This document shows positions 32,725 to 44,900 of a stretch of DNA of 64,000 nucleotides, one piece after another (position 1 is the first letter of the stretch; each line of letters begins with the position of its first letter). The DNA comes from Sambucus nigra. Lineage: Eukaryota > Streptophyta > Magnoliopsida > Dipsacales > Adoxaceae. Under the pieces are notes generated by a model that had not been told where the DNA came from, did not search any database, and was given only the letters and a program-made list of their open reading frames with translations. The position numbers were made by a program, and so were the translations under genes. The DNA lies in NCBI GenBank assembly GCA_949130495.1, contig OX422217.1:580171606-580235605 (forward strand), in the 5' to 3' direction.

Positions 32725-35700
32725 TGTGACACCCCGCCTAATAAAATACCGGGTGATCAGTCCTATATCAAATTAAACAGCAATCTCATTTGGTTCATTC
32801 TTAGCATCACAATCGAAAACTTTTTAAAACATACTAACCACCATTATTAAAAAAGAAATGGTGCCAAATTTTATGTTTTTATCAAACAACAACAATAACA
32901 TGCAGATGAATATAATTTAAACCATTCACACAATCACCGAGTCAAACAACAGTGAGAATGAATAAATACAGTCCTTGACGAATAAACCACCGGCTACAAA
33001 ACCCAAGTCCAAAAATATAAAAAACTAGAATAATAAACAGAGTACATCGTATGATTGAAACAAATGAAATAACTAGGGAGACATACCCAAATAAAATACT
33101 TACTGCATCCTACTCTAGGAATGAAATAACTAAAGCGGATAAGCCTAAATCCTATAACATCCACATATGATGCAGCTGCGTAACCCTGGAATATAAAAAA
33201 TTCTGGTGTCCCTGTGACTGGACACCAAAAAGGTTTTGAAAATATTTATAGCAAGGGTAAAACCCAAAATATTTTGAAAATAATTAGCAAGTGATTAAAA
33301 TGCAGAAATTAAAATGCGCGAATACTCTTCATATTTAAGCTAGTGTCGCACTCCCTTGAGGACCTACTCACCCCCCAACTATTGTGCAAACCTAACGCTT
33401 TTTCTTATAACCCACCTAGTCATCTATCCCGTAACTAGTCATTGTTATAACTCCTTCCTGACACACTACTCTAGCCTGAGTATGTTTAATATATGATTCA
33501 TAAGTTATTTATCACATTAACTTAACTAATCATTTTCCATTTAAAACCATACAACATTCTCACTAGTTATATATAACAATACAGTTCACTTTATGTATTT
33601 TGCCCATATATAATTATCTGAACCATATATACGTATCATCCTATTACAAGATTCACATGCATGTTGTAAATATATAGCCATCCTCCTGAGTAGACACTCA
33701 CCGAATGTTCTCTACAATGCTATCAATCCAGGTATACTCATCCACCCGGACACCCTGACAGGGTTAGCTCCCTGAATCAGTGAAAAAAAATAAACGCAAC
33801 AGAGGCGGTCATAGTTCCCTCTGAAAATGAGATCGAATCATACCCAAGATGTCTCACCCCTAACTACGGATGCTATGACATGGGGACAATACTCACCCTG
33901 CTCCTCAAGCCTGGGGACTCACCCACATCACGCAACCTCCTATGATAGCATTAGAGGGGTATGTATTCCTATAGATATCACTCACATATATATCTATAAG
34001 GTACCCAAATATGTATATATACTATCACACTACCGTATACATATATTAAGTAAAGTTCGGCTAACCCGTTCATAACACCCATAGCACTAGCCCAAAAATC
34101 CCAAGTCTATATACCGACTTGTAATTTTATTAATCACACATTAATTATTTTGTCATTCAAGTTGTGTCACCCAATTATAATACCCCGACTCACTCATTCG
34201 GTCCGAATCTTAATCTTTTAGTGTTTGTTATACAAAATCCCACTAGATAGTTTAACACTTCTCGTTAAATTTAATATCCAATAATTTATTATATAACTAT
34301 ATAATAAATTAACCTGGCTATCCCGTGCTGAACTCCTCTGACACACAACCTATAAATATCTGAGTCTAATCTATGACCTAAATTAAATAACTTTCCTCTC
34401 AATTAATTTTATCCCAGTGGTTTCATTCTACCATAATTTTCAGACTCTCTACTTGGTCCCTATTTAAAACTTTATGAATTTATTTCACTCAATTCATTAT
34501 TTAGATTCCTTTTTATTTCTTTTTTTGCACATTTCTAGGCTCGAATACATCCACCTATAATCCTTAGGTAAAATAATCTCGGGCATCAATACTCGGATTT
34601 GATTTCTAACTAAAGATTTTGATCTCGGTCACCCTTCCGTAGAAAAACTATTACTAATTAAAAAAAAAATCAGAAAAATACGAGGTCAGTGCTCACACGA
34701 TCGTAATGAAAAGGGCGATAAATTTTATTTTTGACAAATAGGTAAATTGAACCAGTTCGGCCTCAAAATTGAACCGGTTCGCCGAACTGTGAACCATCTT
34801 CTTCTCTAACACATTTTTCTCCATTTTTAACCCTAAAACCTCCATGGATTCAAACCAAATATCAACCCAATTGATACCCCATGTTTATGACATCTATAAA
34901 CATACTCTAACACAAATATATATCATCAATCATCACTGATTCTCATTAAAACTTTTGGGGTTCCTGAATTGGTTTTTTCTCAAAATTTCTTAAATCACAA
35001 ATTCAATTCGATTCAATAATCCAAATTTAACAACAATTCTTATTGGGTTTGATTCTAAATCATATGATAGTATTCTCACATTAATTAAACATCAACTTCA
35101 CCTTTAATGCTTAAATCCCCAAAAACTCAAATTTCACATGTGTCACCCTCCCAAAAATGAATTCTCAATCACACCCACTATGATATGAATTGAAATAATG
35201 CAATTTAGATTAACCACGTGTTTAACCACTTTCCTTAGGGTTCGTAGGTCCGAATCCTTTGGTGTAGATAAGTATTTGATGAAGAACACCCACACTTATT
35301 CTTTCTTTTGGCTCCCAAGAGTTCTTCAAACTCTCCCCTTTTTCTCCTCTACTTAATTAGGGTTTCTTAAATGAGTTGTGGATGCCACACCTTCTAACTT
35401 TTATGTTTTATCAAGTAATCCCGTTTATAGGCTTGCTGGCCTTATTAAAATGGCCCAAGCACTCACGTGTGGGCTTGGTTATGCCTAAAAATATCCCAAG
35501 ATCCATTTACCATACGTGAGTACTCTTTTTTGACTATCCCGACCTATCCAGAATCAACCGTGCACTCAGGATTGTCATCCAAATTATTTTATAATATTCT
35601 CCAATTTTGACCTAAAAAATGCGATATAAAAATAATCTGAATAACTAAATCTCAATTCGCCAAATTAAATAAATCCTCTAATTTAAATAAATTCTCCAAA

Positions 35701-35788
35701 TCATAAATTTAATTTCTCCTAAATAAAATAAATTCTATTTCTCCAAAAATAATTAAATTAAAAGTCCTCGAAATTATGAGGTGTTACA
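32725..35788 (-). repeat. LTR of element L, window-left copy
   Basis: It runs from TGTGACACCCCGCC to GAGGTGTTACA. The array GAACCAGTTC (34749), GAACCGGTTC (34771), GAACCATCTT (34791) lies about 1.0 kb into the LTR in sense. The block that pairs with the right copy near 33985-34060 is ordinary AT-rich DNA, without the long TA run of the other copy. Confidence 0.9.
34749..34800. repeat. GAACCGGTTC palindrome array, LTR L (left copy)
   Basis: Units start at 34749, 34771 and, weakly, 34791. GTTCGCCGAAC at 34777-34787 is a further small dyad. In the right LTR, GAACTGGTTC (40913), GAATCGATTC (40935) and GAACCATCTT (40955) have the same steps of 22 and 20. Confidence 0.8.
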
Positions 35789-36095
35789 TACTCCCCCCCT
35801 TACAAAGGAATTATGTCCTCAAAATTCAGACAAGCTTAGTACTCCCTAGCCTCAACTAGCTCTCTAATCACTTACCCTTAAGATCTCTACACATATTTCA
35901 TAAGAGAATTTAGTTAACCAGGGCGCCCATACACCCCATAACCATCCTTAACCTCACAAATAATACCCGACTTTTACCAGCCTTAAATCGTACTATAACT
36001 TTCATCTCACAATAAACATATGTATATATTAACCAAGGTACCAACCCTATGTACTAATGACCAAACATCTCCCCACTTCCAATGTTGCGCTAAGT

Positions 36096-36181
36096 TTCAT
36101 GTGTGGGACGTCTCGCAAAGCAAAATCCAAACAAGGTACCCCTCCCATTATACTACTACCTAACAGTGTCGGTCGTTGAGA
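36096..36181. repeat. 85-bp shared module, copy in element L
   Basis: The module has TTTCATGTGTGGGACGTCTC, ATCCAAACAAGGTACCCCTC, ACTACTACCT and GTGTCGGTCGTTGAGAT. It is clearly related to 5893-5978 and 6408-6492 of element A, although the DNA around it is otherwise different. Confidence 0.75.
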
Positions 36182-38876
36182 TCCGTTAGGCCTCCAGTCC
36201 ATAGCCCGTACAATCAAATTTTTGTCTTTTGACATAAAATTATACTCATCCACTTTCATGTTACAAAAGACATCATACTATATTGCGCCCCTTCCTATCA
36301 CTAGTTTCTTAGCACGAATCAATTATGAGCTATATCTCCCTACTCGATAATAAACATATCCACCCTGAATCCCATTAGTTACCGTCCCTACTCAACGAGA
36401 TCAATCATAACAATTTAAACACTTTCTTATAAGTCTATTATGCAACACACGATAACATATATATAGCTTGGACCCTCTTTCAGGTGGAAACTAGCACAAG
36501 TAATTCATATCTCAAAACAGCGAACACAAAGTCTCACCTTACTCTATACTATAGCCCAAACATCCTAGCATAATTATCACTAATGCCCCGTACGTAACAT
36601 ACTTCTCTCAAGCTATCATGCTGGTATTCTTGAATTACCCCACAATTTGCAAGTTAATTCTTCCCAACACTGCCCCACCTATTAATTTTTGGTGCAAAAG
36701 TTCTCTCAATGCTTCTTTACAACACTACCTAGCTCTCATGTCCATATTTCGTAATAGCTCTCAGCTTAAATTGTTTTCTCTACATGTTTAGTAATTTATC
36801 ATTTAAGACAGATGCACCAATATCTAATAACATCTTACCACTCCCAATGTTTATTAAGGCTTATGCGTATAACATCTCACTGCAAAGCCCAAAAGAACTT
36901 TTACCCAATGTACTATTTATCAGCATTGATAGTCCTCAATTTTTGAAGAACCCAAAGCATATCAGCGGGACACTCAAACCCTCTCACTATACTCATAAGT
37001 TTAATCATTGACTCCCATGTATCTAAAGGACTCATATATTACTACGCTCGCACTATCACGAAGTCCTCAGTGCTAACTTAATAACGAGATAAATCTCTCT
37101 GCTCCACGGTAGCTTGAAATACCTTGAATCTCATCAGTAAGAGTCCCTACGCACTGGGATCCAATATAACTAAACAACTGTACTCTCTGAAGCCTACTTC
37201 ACAAAATATCTCCACAGCTCAACCCTCTTTCAGGCGAGACATTGCAAAAAGACTATATATCCAGTCCTGGAACAACGAACATGATAGTCTTGCTATAACC
37301 GCCCACCATCGCTAACCAGTCCGTACTCGAGTAAAACCATAAGCAAATAATCACCTCTCATTATGGAATTACCTTGAAAAATATACCATCTCAGTGTCCA
37401 CACCCGCTCCCCTGCAGGTGGAACTAAAGAGAACCCCTCTACACAAGAGTAAATATTTACAACTATAGTACTATTAGTATTACCTCTACCAAACCCGTTT
37501 CACATGCGGATTTAGTACTAATAAACTACTGTGACTCACTTGTGTCACCCAAAATAGACCCCAATCACTCTGGGATAAAATTTGTAGTTTTAATCGCCCA
37601 TAACATTAGTGGATGAAATGGTTCGTGGCATTCCCACTCTTGTCTTAACTGATCCAAAACTTCCCTAACTGTTGCCCCTTCTAGGCATCCTTCTTATGTC
37701 CCCTGCCTCACTGTGGATAAGATCCACACGTGTTTATACTCTTTACAAATAAGACTCGTTGTGCCATTCCCCTTTTATCTTCCCCCACCGTCTATGTCGG
37801 GGTTATCCTTTTCATGGACCTGGTAGTCTTGACCCTGATTGCTATCCTTATTGCCCATTTGGCTCCACTGGTCCCATGGGACTTGTTGATGGCCTTGACG
37901 ACCCCAACAGAACCCACCGTCACTTGGTAGAAATTATATTAATCTCGATCATAAATTTGTGTCCTCTACTGGGCATCCCTTCCTCTGGTGCCTCACTAGC
38001 ACTGAAAAATCCAATCTTACCATTCTGTTAAATTCTCAAACTCCCTTAGCTCCCTTCTCACGAGAGCATTGATATAAATTGTAAATGTACAACCTTGATG
38101 ATAAGAACACTAGTCATCCTAGACAGATATCCTATCCATGCTTGTATTTTCTATCCACGGGTCTATTATCAACATACGACCTTTTTTGATTCTTCGTATC
38201 CCTCTCATCAGTTACGAAGTTTTGAATTTTGTCAACATTCCCAATTTCCTCGTTATTCATGATAATTTTCCTATGGCTATGGCGACCTACTCCCATCATC
38301 CTACGCTACTTCTTTGAGAAAACATCTTTGCCCAGAATTTTGACTTGAATGTCACTACACTCCCTCACATGTGATCCTAATTGGATGTTCTCCATCCATT
38401 GGTGTATCGCCCTTCTGCACCTTCCTCGAATTCTAACAGATTGTTCTTCTAAAACAAAAATATCCTTCGACCCTCGCCCCTTGTCATCTACACTTGGAGT
38501 TGTAGCTTTGCACCATTGTCCTTCACGATGATTCTTGGGGAAACTACTGCGCCTCAGCAGTTAGTCCAACTTTAATAGTTCGAATAATAATTGCAGTGAA
38601 TCCTATCGTGTCACTGTTCCCAGAATACTCTATGGATTATGTTAATCCCTCCCTCCTACAATCCTTCTACTGTCCCACGCTTGTCGTTATACAATGTTCG
38701 ATCTTCCACGCTCAACCAAAAACGTATATGAATCGCATCAACTATACTTTATAGCAGGAGAACGTAAATCTCATACATAAAAGAATACAACAACCCTATA
38801 ATAAGGATATATATCAAAGGATGCTAAGATGAAATGTGAAAATCCACACATATCCTAAGGACACTATAACTATACA

Positions 38877-38887
38877 CTCTGATACCA
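38877..38887 (-). other. Primer-binding site of element L (tRNA-Met type)
   Basis: On the minus strand this reads TGGTATCAGAG, two bases from the LTR, in the position and sequence expected for an initiator-Met primer. Confidence 0.85.
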
Positions 38888-38889
38888 TC

Positions 38890-40165
38890 TGTGACACTCC
38901 GCCTAATAAAATACCGGGTGATCAGTCTTATATAAAATTAAACAGGAATCTCATTTGGTTCATTCTTAGCACCACTGTAGAAAACTTTTTAAAACTTACT
39001 AACCACCTAGTATTAAAAAAGGAACGATGCCACATTTAATCTTTTTATCAAACAACAACAACATGCGCATGAGTATAATTTAAACCATTCACACAATCAC
39101 TGAGTCAACCAATACTGAGAATGAAAAAAATACAATCCTTGCCGAATAAACCACCGGCTAAAAAAACCCAAGTCCAAAAATATAAACCACGAGAATAAAA
39201 AATTGAGTACATCATCTGACTGAAATAATTAAAATAACTAGGGCAACATGCCCAAATGAAATAGTGATTGCTTCCTACTCTAGGAATTAAATAACTGAAG
39301 CGGATAAGTCTAAATCCTGCAATATCCATATATGATGTAGCTGCGTAACCCTGGAATATAAATAATTTTGACATCCCTGGACACCTAAAAGGTTTTGAAA
39401 ATATTTTATAGCAAGGGTTTGAACTCAAAACATTTTGAAAATATTTAGCAAGTGATTAAAATGCAGCAATTAAAATGCACGAATGCTCTTCAAATTTAAG
39501 CTAGTGTCGCACTCCCTTGAGGCCTTACTCACCCCTCAACTATTGTGCACAGCTAACGCTTTTCCTTATAACCCACCTAGTTATCTACCCCGTAACTAGT
39601 CCTTGTTATAACTCCTTCCTGACACACTACTCTAGCATGTGTATGTTTAATATATGATTCACAAGTTATTTACAATATTAACTTAACTAATAATTTTCTA
39701 TTTAAAACCATATAACATTCTTACTAGTTATATATAGAAATACAATTCACTTCATGTTTTTTAACCGTATATAGTTATCTGAACCATATATACGTATCAT
39801 CACATTACAACATTCACGCGCATGCCATAAATATATAGCCATCCCCCCGAGTAGACACTCACCGGATGTTCTCTACAATGATATCAATCGAGGTATACTC
39901 ATCCACTCGTACACCCTAACATGGTTAGCTCCCCGAATCAGTGAAACAAAATAAACACAGCGAAGGTGGTCATAGTTCCCTCTGAAAATTAGATCGAATC
40001 ATACCCAAGACGTATCACCCCTAACTACGGACGCTATGACCTGGGGACTATACTCACCCTTCTCCTTAAGCCAGGTGATTCACCCACATCGCGCAACCTC
40101 CTATGATAGCATTAGAGGGGTATGTATTCCTATAAATATCATTCACACCGATATCTATAAAGTAC

Positions 40166-40229
<64 letters not shown>

Positions 40230-41963
40230 TAAAGTCCGGCTAACCCTTGCATTACACCCGTAGAACTAGCCCAAATACCCAAGTCTATATCCCAACTTGT
40301 AATTTTATTAATCAGACATTATTATCATTCAAGTTGTGTCACCCAATTATAATACCCCGACTCACTCATTCGGTTCGAATCTTGATCTCTTAGTATTTGT
40401 TACACAAAATCCCTCTAGGTAGTTGAACACTTCTCATTAAATTTAATATCCAATAATTTATTATAACTATATAATAAATTAACGTGGCTATCCTATGCCC
40501 AACACCTGTGACATACGACCTTTAAATATCCGAGTATAATCCACGACCCTGAATTAAATTACTTTTCGCTCAATTAATTTTATCCGGGTGGTGTCACTCA
40601 ACCATAATTTTTGGATTCTCTACTTGGTCCGTATGTAAACATTTAAATTTATTTCACTCAATTAATTATTTAGATTCCTTTTTTTCTTTTTTTACACCTT
40701 TCTACACTCAGATACATCCACCTATAATCCCTCGACAAAAGAATCTCGTGCATCCACACCCGAATTTGATTTCTGACTAAAGATTTAGATCTAGGACACC
40801 CTTCCGTAGAAAAATCATTACTAATTAAAAAAATCAGAAAAATACGAGGTCGGTGCCCATGCGATCATAACGAAAAGGTCTACAGATTTCATTTTTGACA
40901 ATCAGGTAAATCGAACTGGTTCAGCGTCAAAATCGAATCGATTCGCCGTACTGCGAACCATCTTCTTCTATAACACGTTTTCTCTATTCCTCAAACCTCC
41001 ATGGATTCAACCCCAACATCAACCCAATTGATACCCCACGTTTATTACATCTATAAATAGGTTCTAACACCAATATATATCATCAATCATCACTGATTCT
41101 CATTAAAACTTCTAGGGTTCCTGAATTAGTTTTTTCTCAAAATTTCTTAAATCACAAATTCAATATGATTCAATAATCCAAATTCAATAAAAATTCCTAT
41201 TGGGTTTCGATTCTAAATCACACTCTAACATCACATGATAGTATTCTCACATTAATTAAACATGAATTTCACCTTTAATGCTTAGATCCCCCAAAACACA
41301 AATTTCACACGTGTCACCCTCCCAAAACGAATTATCAATCACACCAACTATGATATCAATTAAAATACTGCAATTTAGATTGAAAGAAAGTTTAACCACT
41401 TGCCTTAGGGTTCGTAGGGTATGAATCCTTTGGTGTAGATGAGTATTTGATCAAGAACACCCACACGTGTTCTTGCTTTTAGCTCCCAAGAGTTCTCCAA
41501 ATTCTCCCTCTTTTCTCCTCTACTTAATTAGGGTTTCTTAAATGAGTTGTGGCTGCCACACCCTCTCCCTTTTAGGTTTTATTAAGCCAATCCCGTTTTT
41601 AGTCTTGTGGGCCTTATTAAAATGGCCCAAACACTCACGTGTGGGCTTGGTTATGCCTACAAATATCCCGAGACCCATTTACCATCCCAGGGTACTCTTT
41701 TTCGACTATCTCGGCCTATCCGGAATCAACCGTTCTCTCAGAATTGTCATCCCAGTTATTTTATAACATTGTCCAATTTTTTTACCTAAACAATGCGATA
41801 CAAAAATATTCCAAGTAATAAAATTTCAATTCTCCAAATAAAAGAAATCCTCTAATTTAAATAAATTCTCCAAATCATAAATTTAATTTCTCCCAAATAA
41901 AATAAATTCTATTTCTCCTAAAAATAATTACATTAAAAGTCCTCGAAATTACGGGGTGTTACA
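38890..41963 (-). repeat. LTR of element L, window-right copy
   Basis: It runs from TGTGACACTCCGCC to GGGGTGTTACA and is the promoter-bearing LTR in sense. It differs from the left copy by many substitutions and by the TA run at 40170-40225. The palindrome array is at 40913-40964. Confidence 0.9.
40170..40225. repeat. (TA)n microsatellite, about 28 repeats
   Basis: An uninterrupted TA run replaces a mixed AT-rich stretch in the other LTR copy (about 34005-34060). It therefore expanded after the element inserted. Confidence 0.95.
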
Positions 41964-41968
41964 AAATG

Positions 41969-44900
41969 CTCTAATAAAACTCTTCATAGGACCCACACTT
42001 CCTCCACTACCACTCCCGAAAAAGTCATTTATAAGGTAGGATCATTGACTACAATAAGGCTCCTCTCCTTCTACGAGGAGGAGATCTCTAAGATAGGTCC
42101 TGACCATAACTATGATCTCAACAAAGTCATGGGAAAAATGGTTCCACTGGCACTTATTGACAATAGGTCTTCTTTGAACACCTGCCTACTAAAGACTCTT
42201 AATTTCCCGGGGATAAAGGTCAGTGACATCACTCAAACTTCTTTCATTGTGCGCATAAATGACAATACCCATAGAGAGGTTAGGGCTCCATAAATCTCAC
42301 ACTAGGGGTTGGTCCTATATTCCCTCAAACCAAGTCTAAGTCATCGATATACCTGACTACTTTAACTTTATCCTTGGTCGCCCTTGGCTCCACATTTTTT
42401 GAGGTGTATCTTCTTCACTTTATCAAAAATTAAAATTCTTTGCCAACGACTAGGCCATCACTATTCTCGGAGATGATAATAACTCCAATGGTGTCGACAT
42501 GAGAAATGTAATACTAAAAATACACTATGGGGTTAATGACATGTTCCTCTCAGGCTTTAAGATTGATCTATTTCCCATTTCAGTCGGGAATAATTTCAAA
42601 TAATGAGTTTTCCCAGAGTACAACCCCCGCAATAATGTCAACGTGATTCAGATGTTCAAAAAATTTCACTTCATGCTCAAAAGAGGACTGGGTCGCCATC
42701 AACAATGGATCCTCGAGCCAATAATTTTAAAGGAAGCCTTTTCCCTGTGGCTTGGGTTACCAACCATCACTAGTTGAACTCCGAACACTCTTCAGCCGTA
42801 CCGAAAGAGAATATTAAAAAAAGAAAAGACGATCTCAGGAGATTCCCTAAATGGTACATTTTTTAAGGAGGGTAATGAATTCCCCTTCTGTGAATTCCTC
42901 AAGCCATGGTACAACCCTTTGGAGAAAAAGATGAACATAGCATTGGAAAATTTCATTGGAATCGAGGTTACTTGGGATGAAGAGCAAAAGCATGATTTGG
43001 AGCCTCTAACCATTAAAGTTATGGAAAGCGCTGAAAACTTTGAAGGAAGTGACGCCAATGAATCGTTAAACCTGTATACACTAGGCCTGGATTTATGCAT
43101 AATCAACATGAAGGTCGATCCATCTAATCTATCCAATAAGATAACCACTACTGATAACCCACTCTTCAACTGGCATGCCATCCTTATCAAGCCTACCTAT
43201 GTCAATCTAAACCCTATTGTTCACCCCTCCAAGAAACACCCGATTCTCGTGATATTTCTTCTATCTTTGACGTAATCTTGAATGGGGCCTCCTTTGATAA
43301 GGTCCTCACCGTTGTATATCCTGAAAATGCTTTCAATAAAAATGAATGATCAGTTTGACTATCTTGTTGTTCCTTATATATATTATCTTTATTCTAGTAA
43401 AACAATTAATGAATATGATCTAATAAGTGAACAATTCTTGACTAATCTCAATAAAGAAAACTAAATGACATAATCACATTCAAACTAATAATGATGTGAC
43501 TGTTGTTTTCAATCTCTATTTTAGTGGCAGTCTATGTGAGATTAGGATAGGGTCCACCCTCAATGAGCATGAGCGGTAATAATTTGAAGTACTTATTAAG
43601 TATTTTGTGGACATTTTTCCGTTGTCCTACAGATATGGCCAACATTGACCCAAAGTTTGAATAGCATAAGATGCCTACATTTCAGAAAGTAAGCTTGTCA
43701 AGCAGAAGTCGAGAAAGCTTTGGTCAGAAAGGCCTCTCAATATCAAAGATGAAGTGGTTAAATAGTTGAACGTAAGGTTTATTTGCATGGTCAAATATCC
43801 TACATGGCTTATAAATATTATCCTTATGTTGAAATTAGGAGGAAAAGTCCGCATGTGCATCGATTATCAAGATCTGATCAAGGCATCCCCGAAGGAAAAT
43901 TACCCGCTACCCAACATCGACATAATCATCGATAACACTTATAATCATGTCCTCAAATAATTTTTCAATGGTTTTATTGGCTATAATCAGTTCAAAATGC
44001 ATCTCGACCATCAGGAGAAGAGTGCTTTCATCGCCCCATGGGGAACCATTTACTACACAATCATGCTATTCGGTCTCAAAAATACTAGGGCTACCTACCA
44101 AAGGATCGCTACAACCATTCTGCATGATCTTATCCATAAGGACGTTAGAATTTATATTGATGATATGATCATAAGGTCTAAGACTCAGGATGGTCACATT
44201 CATGCCTTGAGGAAATTATTCAAACAACTGCAACAATATTAGATGCGCCTCAACCCATAAAAATGTGTGTTCAGTGTCACGAAAGGAAAAATCCTCGGAT
44301 TCATGGTTAGCGAGAAAGGGATCGAAGCAGACCATGCTAATATAAAAGTAATACGCGAGATGTCACCAACTCGGATGGAGAAAGGAGTTCATGGATTCCT
44401 GAGCAAGCTCTAATATATCAATCAGTTCATCAACCAACTAACCTCCATCTATGATCCCATTTTCAAACTTCTTTGAGAAGATCCCACTAAAGTCTAGAAT
44501 GAGGCATATCAAGAAGCCTTTGAACAGATCAAGCCATACATTGCTCGACCTTCAATACTCATGCCTCTGTAGTAAGGTCTTACCCTCGTCTTATATCTCA
44601 CCTTCATAAACATCGCAGCATGGGCTATGATAGCTCAATACATTGAAGAATCCGGTAAAAATAAGGACATCTATTACACTAGTCAAAAGCTATCATGGTA
44701 TGAGGTGAACTATACCACATTAGAAAAAGCACGTGTCACTTTAGTCTAGGTCACACAGAAGCTCCGACATTATGTGCTTACATTCCCTATCAAATTAGTA
44801 TCTTGAATGGATCCAATGAAATACCTATTAGAAAAGCCTTCCTTGTCTAGTTTCATGGCCCGATGTTTGGTGTTACTAGCAGAATTTAACGTCACATATA

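Larger units (their letters stand above)
35789..38889 (-). other. Non-coding interior of element L
   Basis: No gag, protease, RT, RNase H or integrase motif can be read in any frame across 3.1 kb. At 35789-35802 lies the polypurine tract TAAGGGGGGGAGTA (minus strand). At 36096-36181 lies a copy of the 85-bp module shared with element A. At 38877-38887 lies the primer-binding site. Short open stretches here (for example 37730-38031) have no family likeness and are not called. Confidence 0.75.
32725..41963 (-). mobile_element. Non-autonomous LTR element L (large retrotransposon derivative)
   Basis: This minus-oriented element has LTRs of 3064 bp (32725-35788) and 3074 bp (38890-41963), and a perfect target duplication AAATG (32720-32724, 41964-41968). 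The tRNA-Met primer site and polypurine tract are intact. The 3.1-kb interior has no recognisable gag or pol, the definition of a LARD-type element. The polypurine tract matches element A, and the LTR ends match solo LTRs C and D. It interrupts T1 between gag and protease. The LTR copies differ visibly at many sites, so it is older than A. Confidence 0.9.

Noticed and set aside
37730..38031. Two overlapping open frames (66 and 90 residues) in element L
   Set aside because: No gag or pol motif and opposite to the element's sense; judged chance frames.
42792..43275. Opposed open frames of 132 and 118 residues in T1 pol
   Set aside because: The plus-strand one lies between protease and RT and may be linker polyprotein, but it has no motif to support its own entry; the minus-strand one is its shadow.
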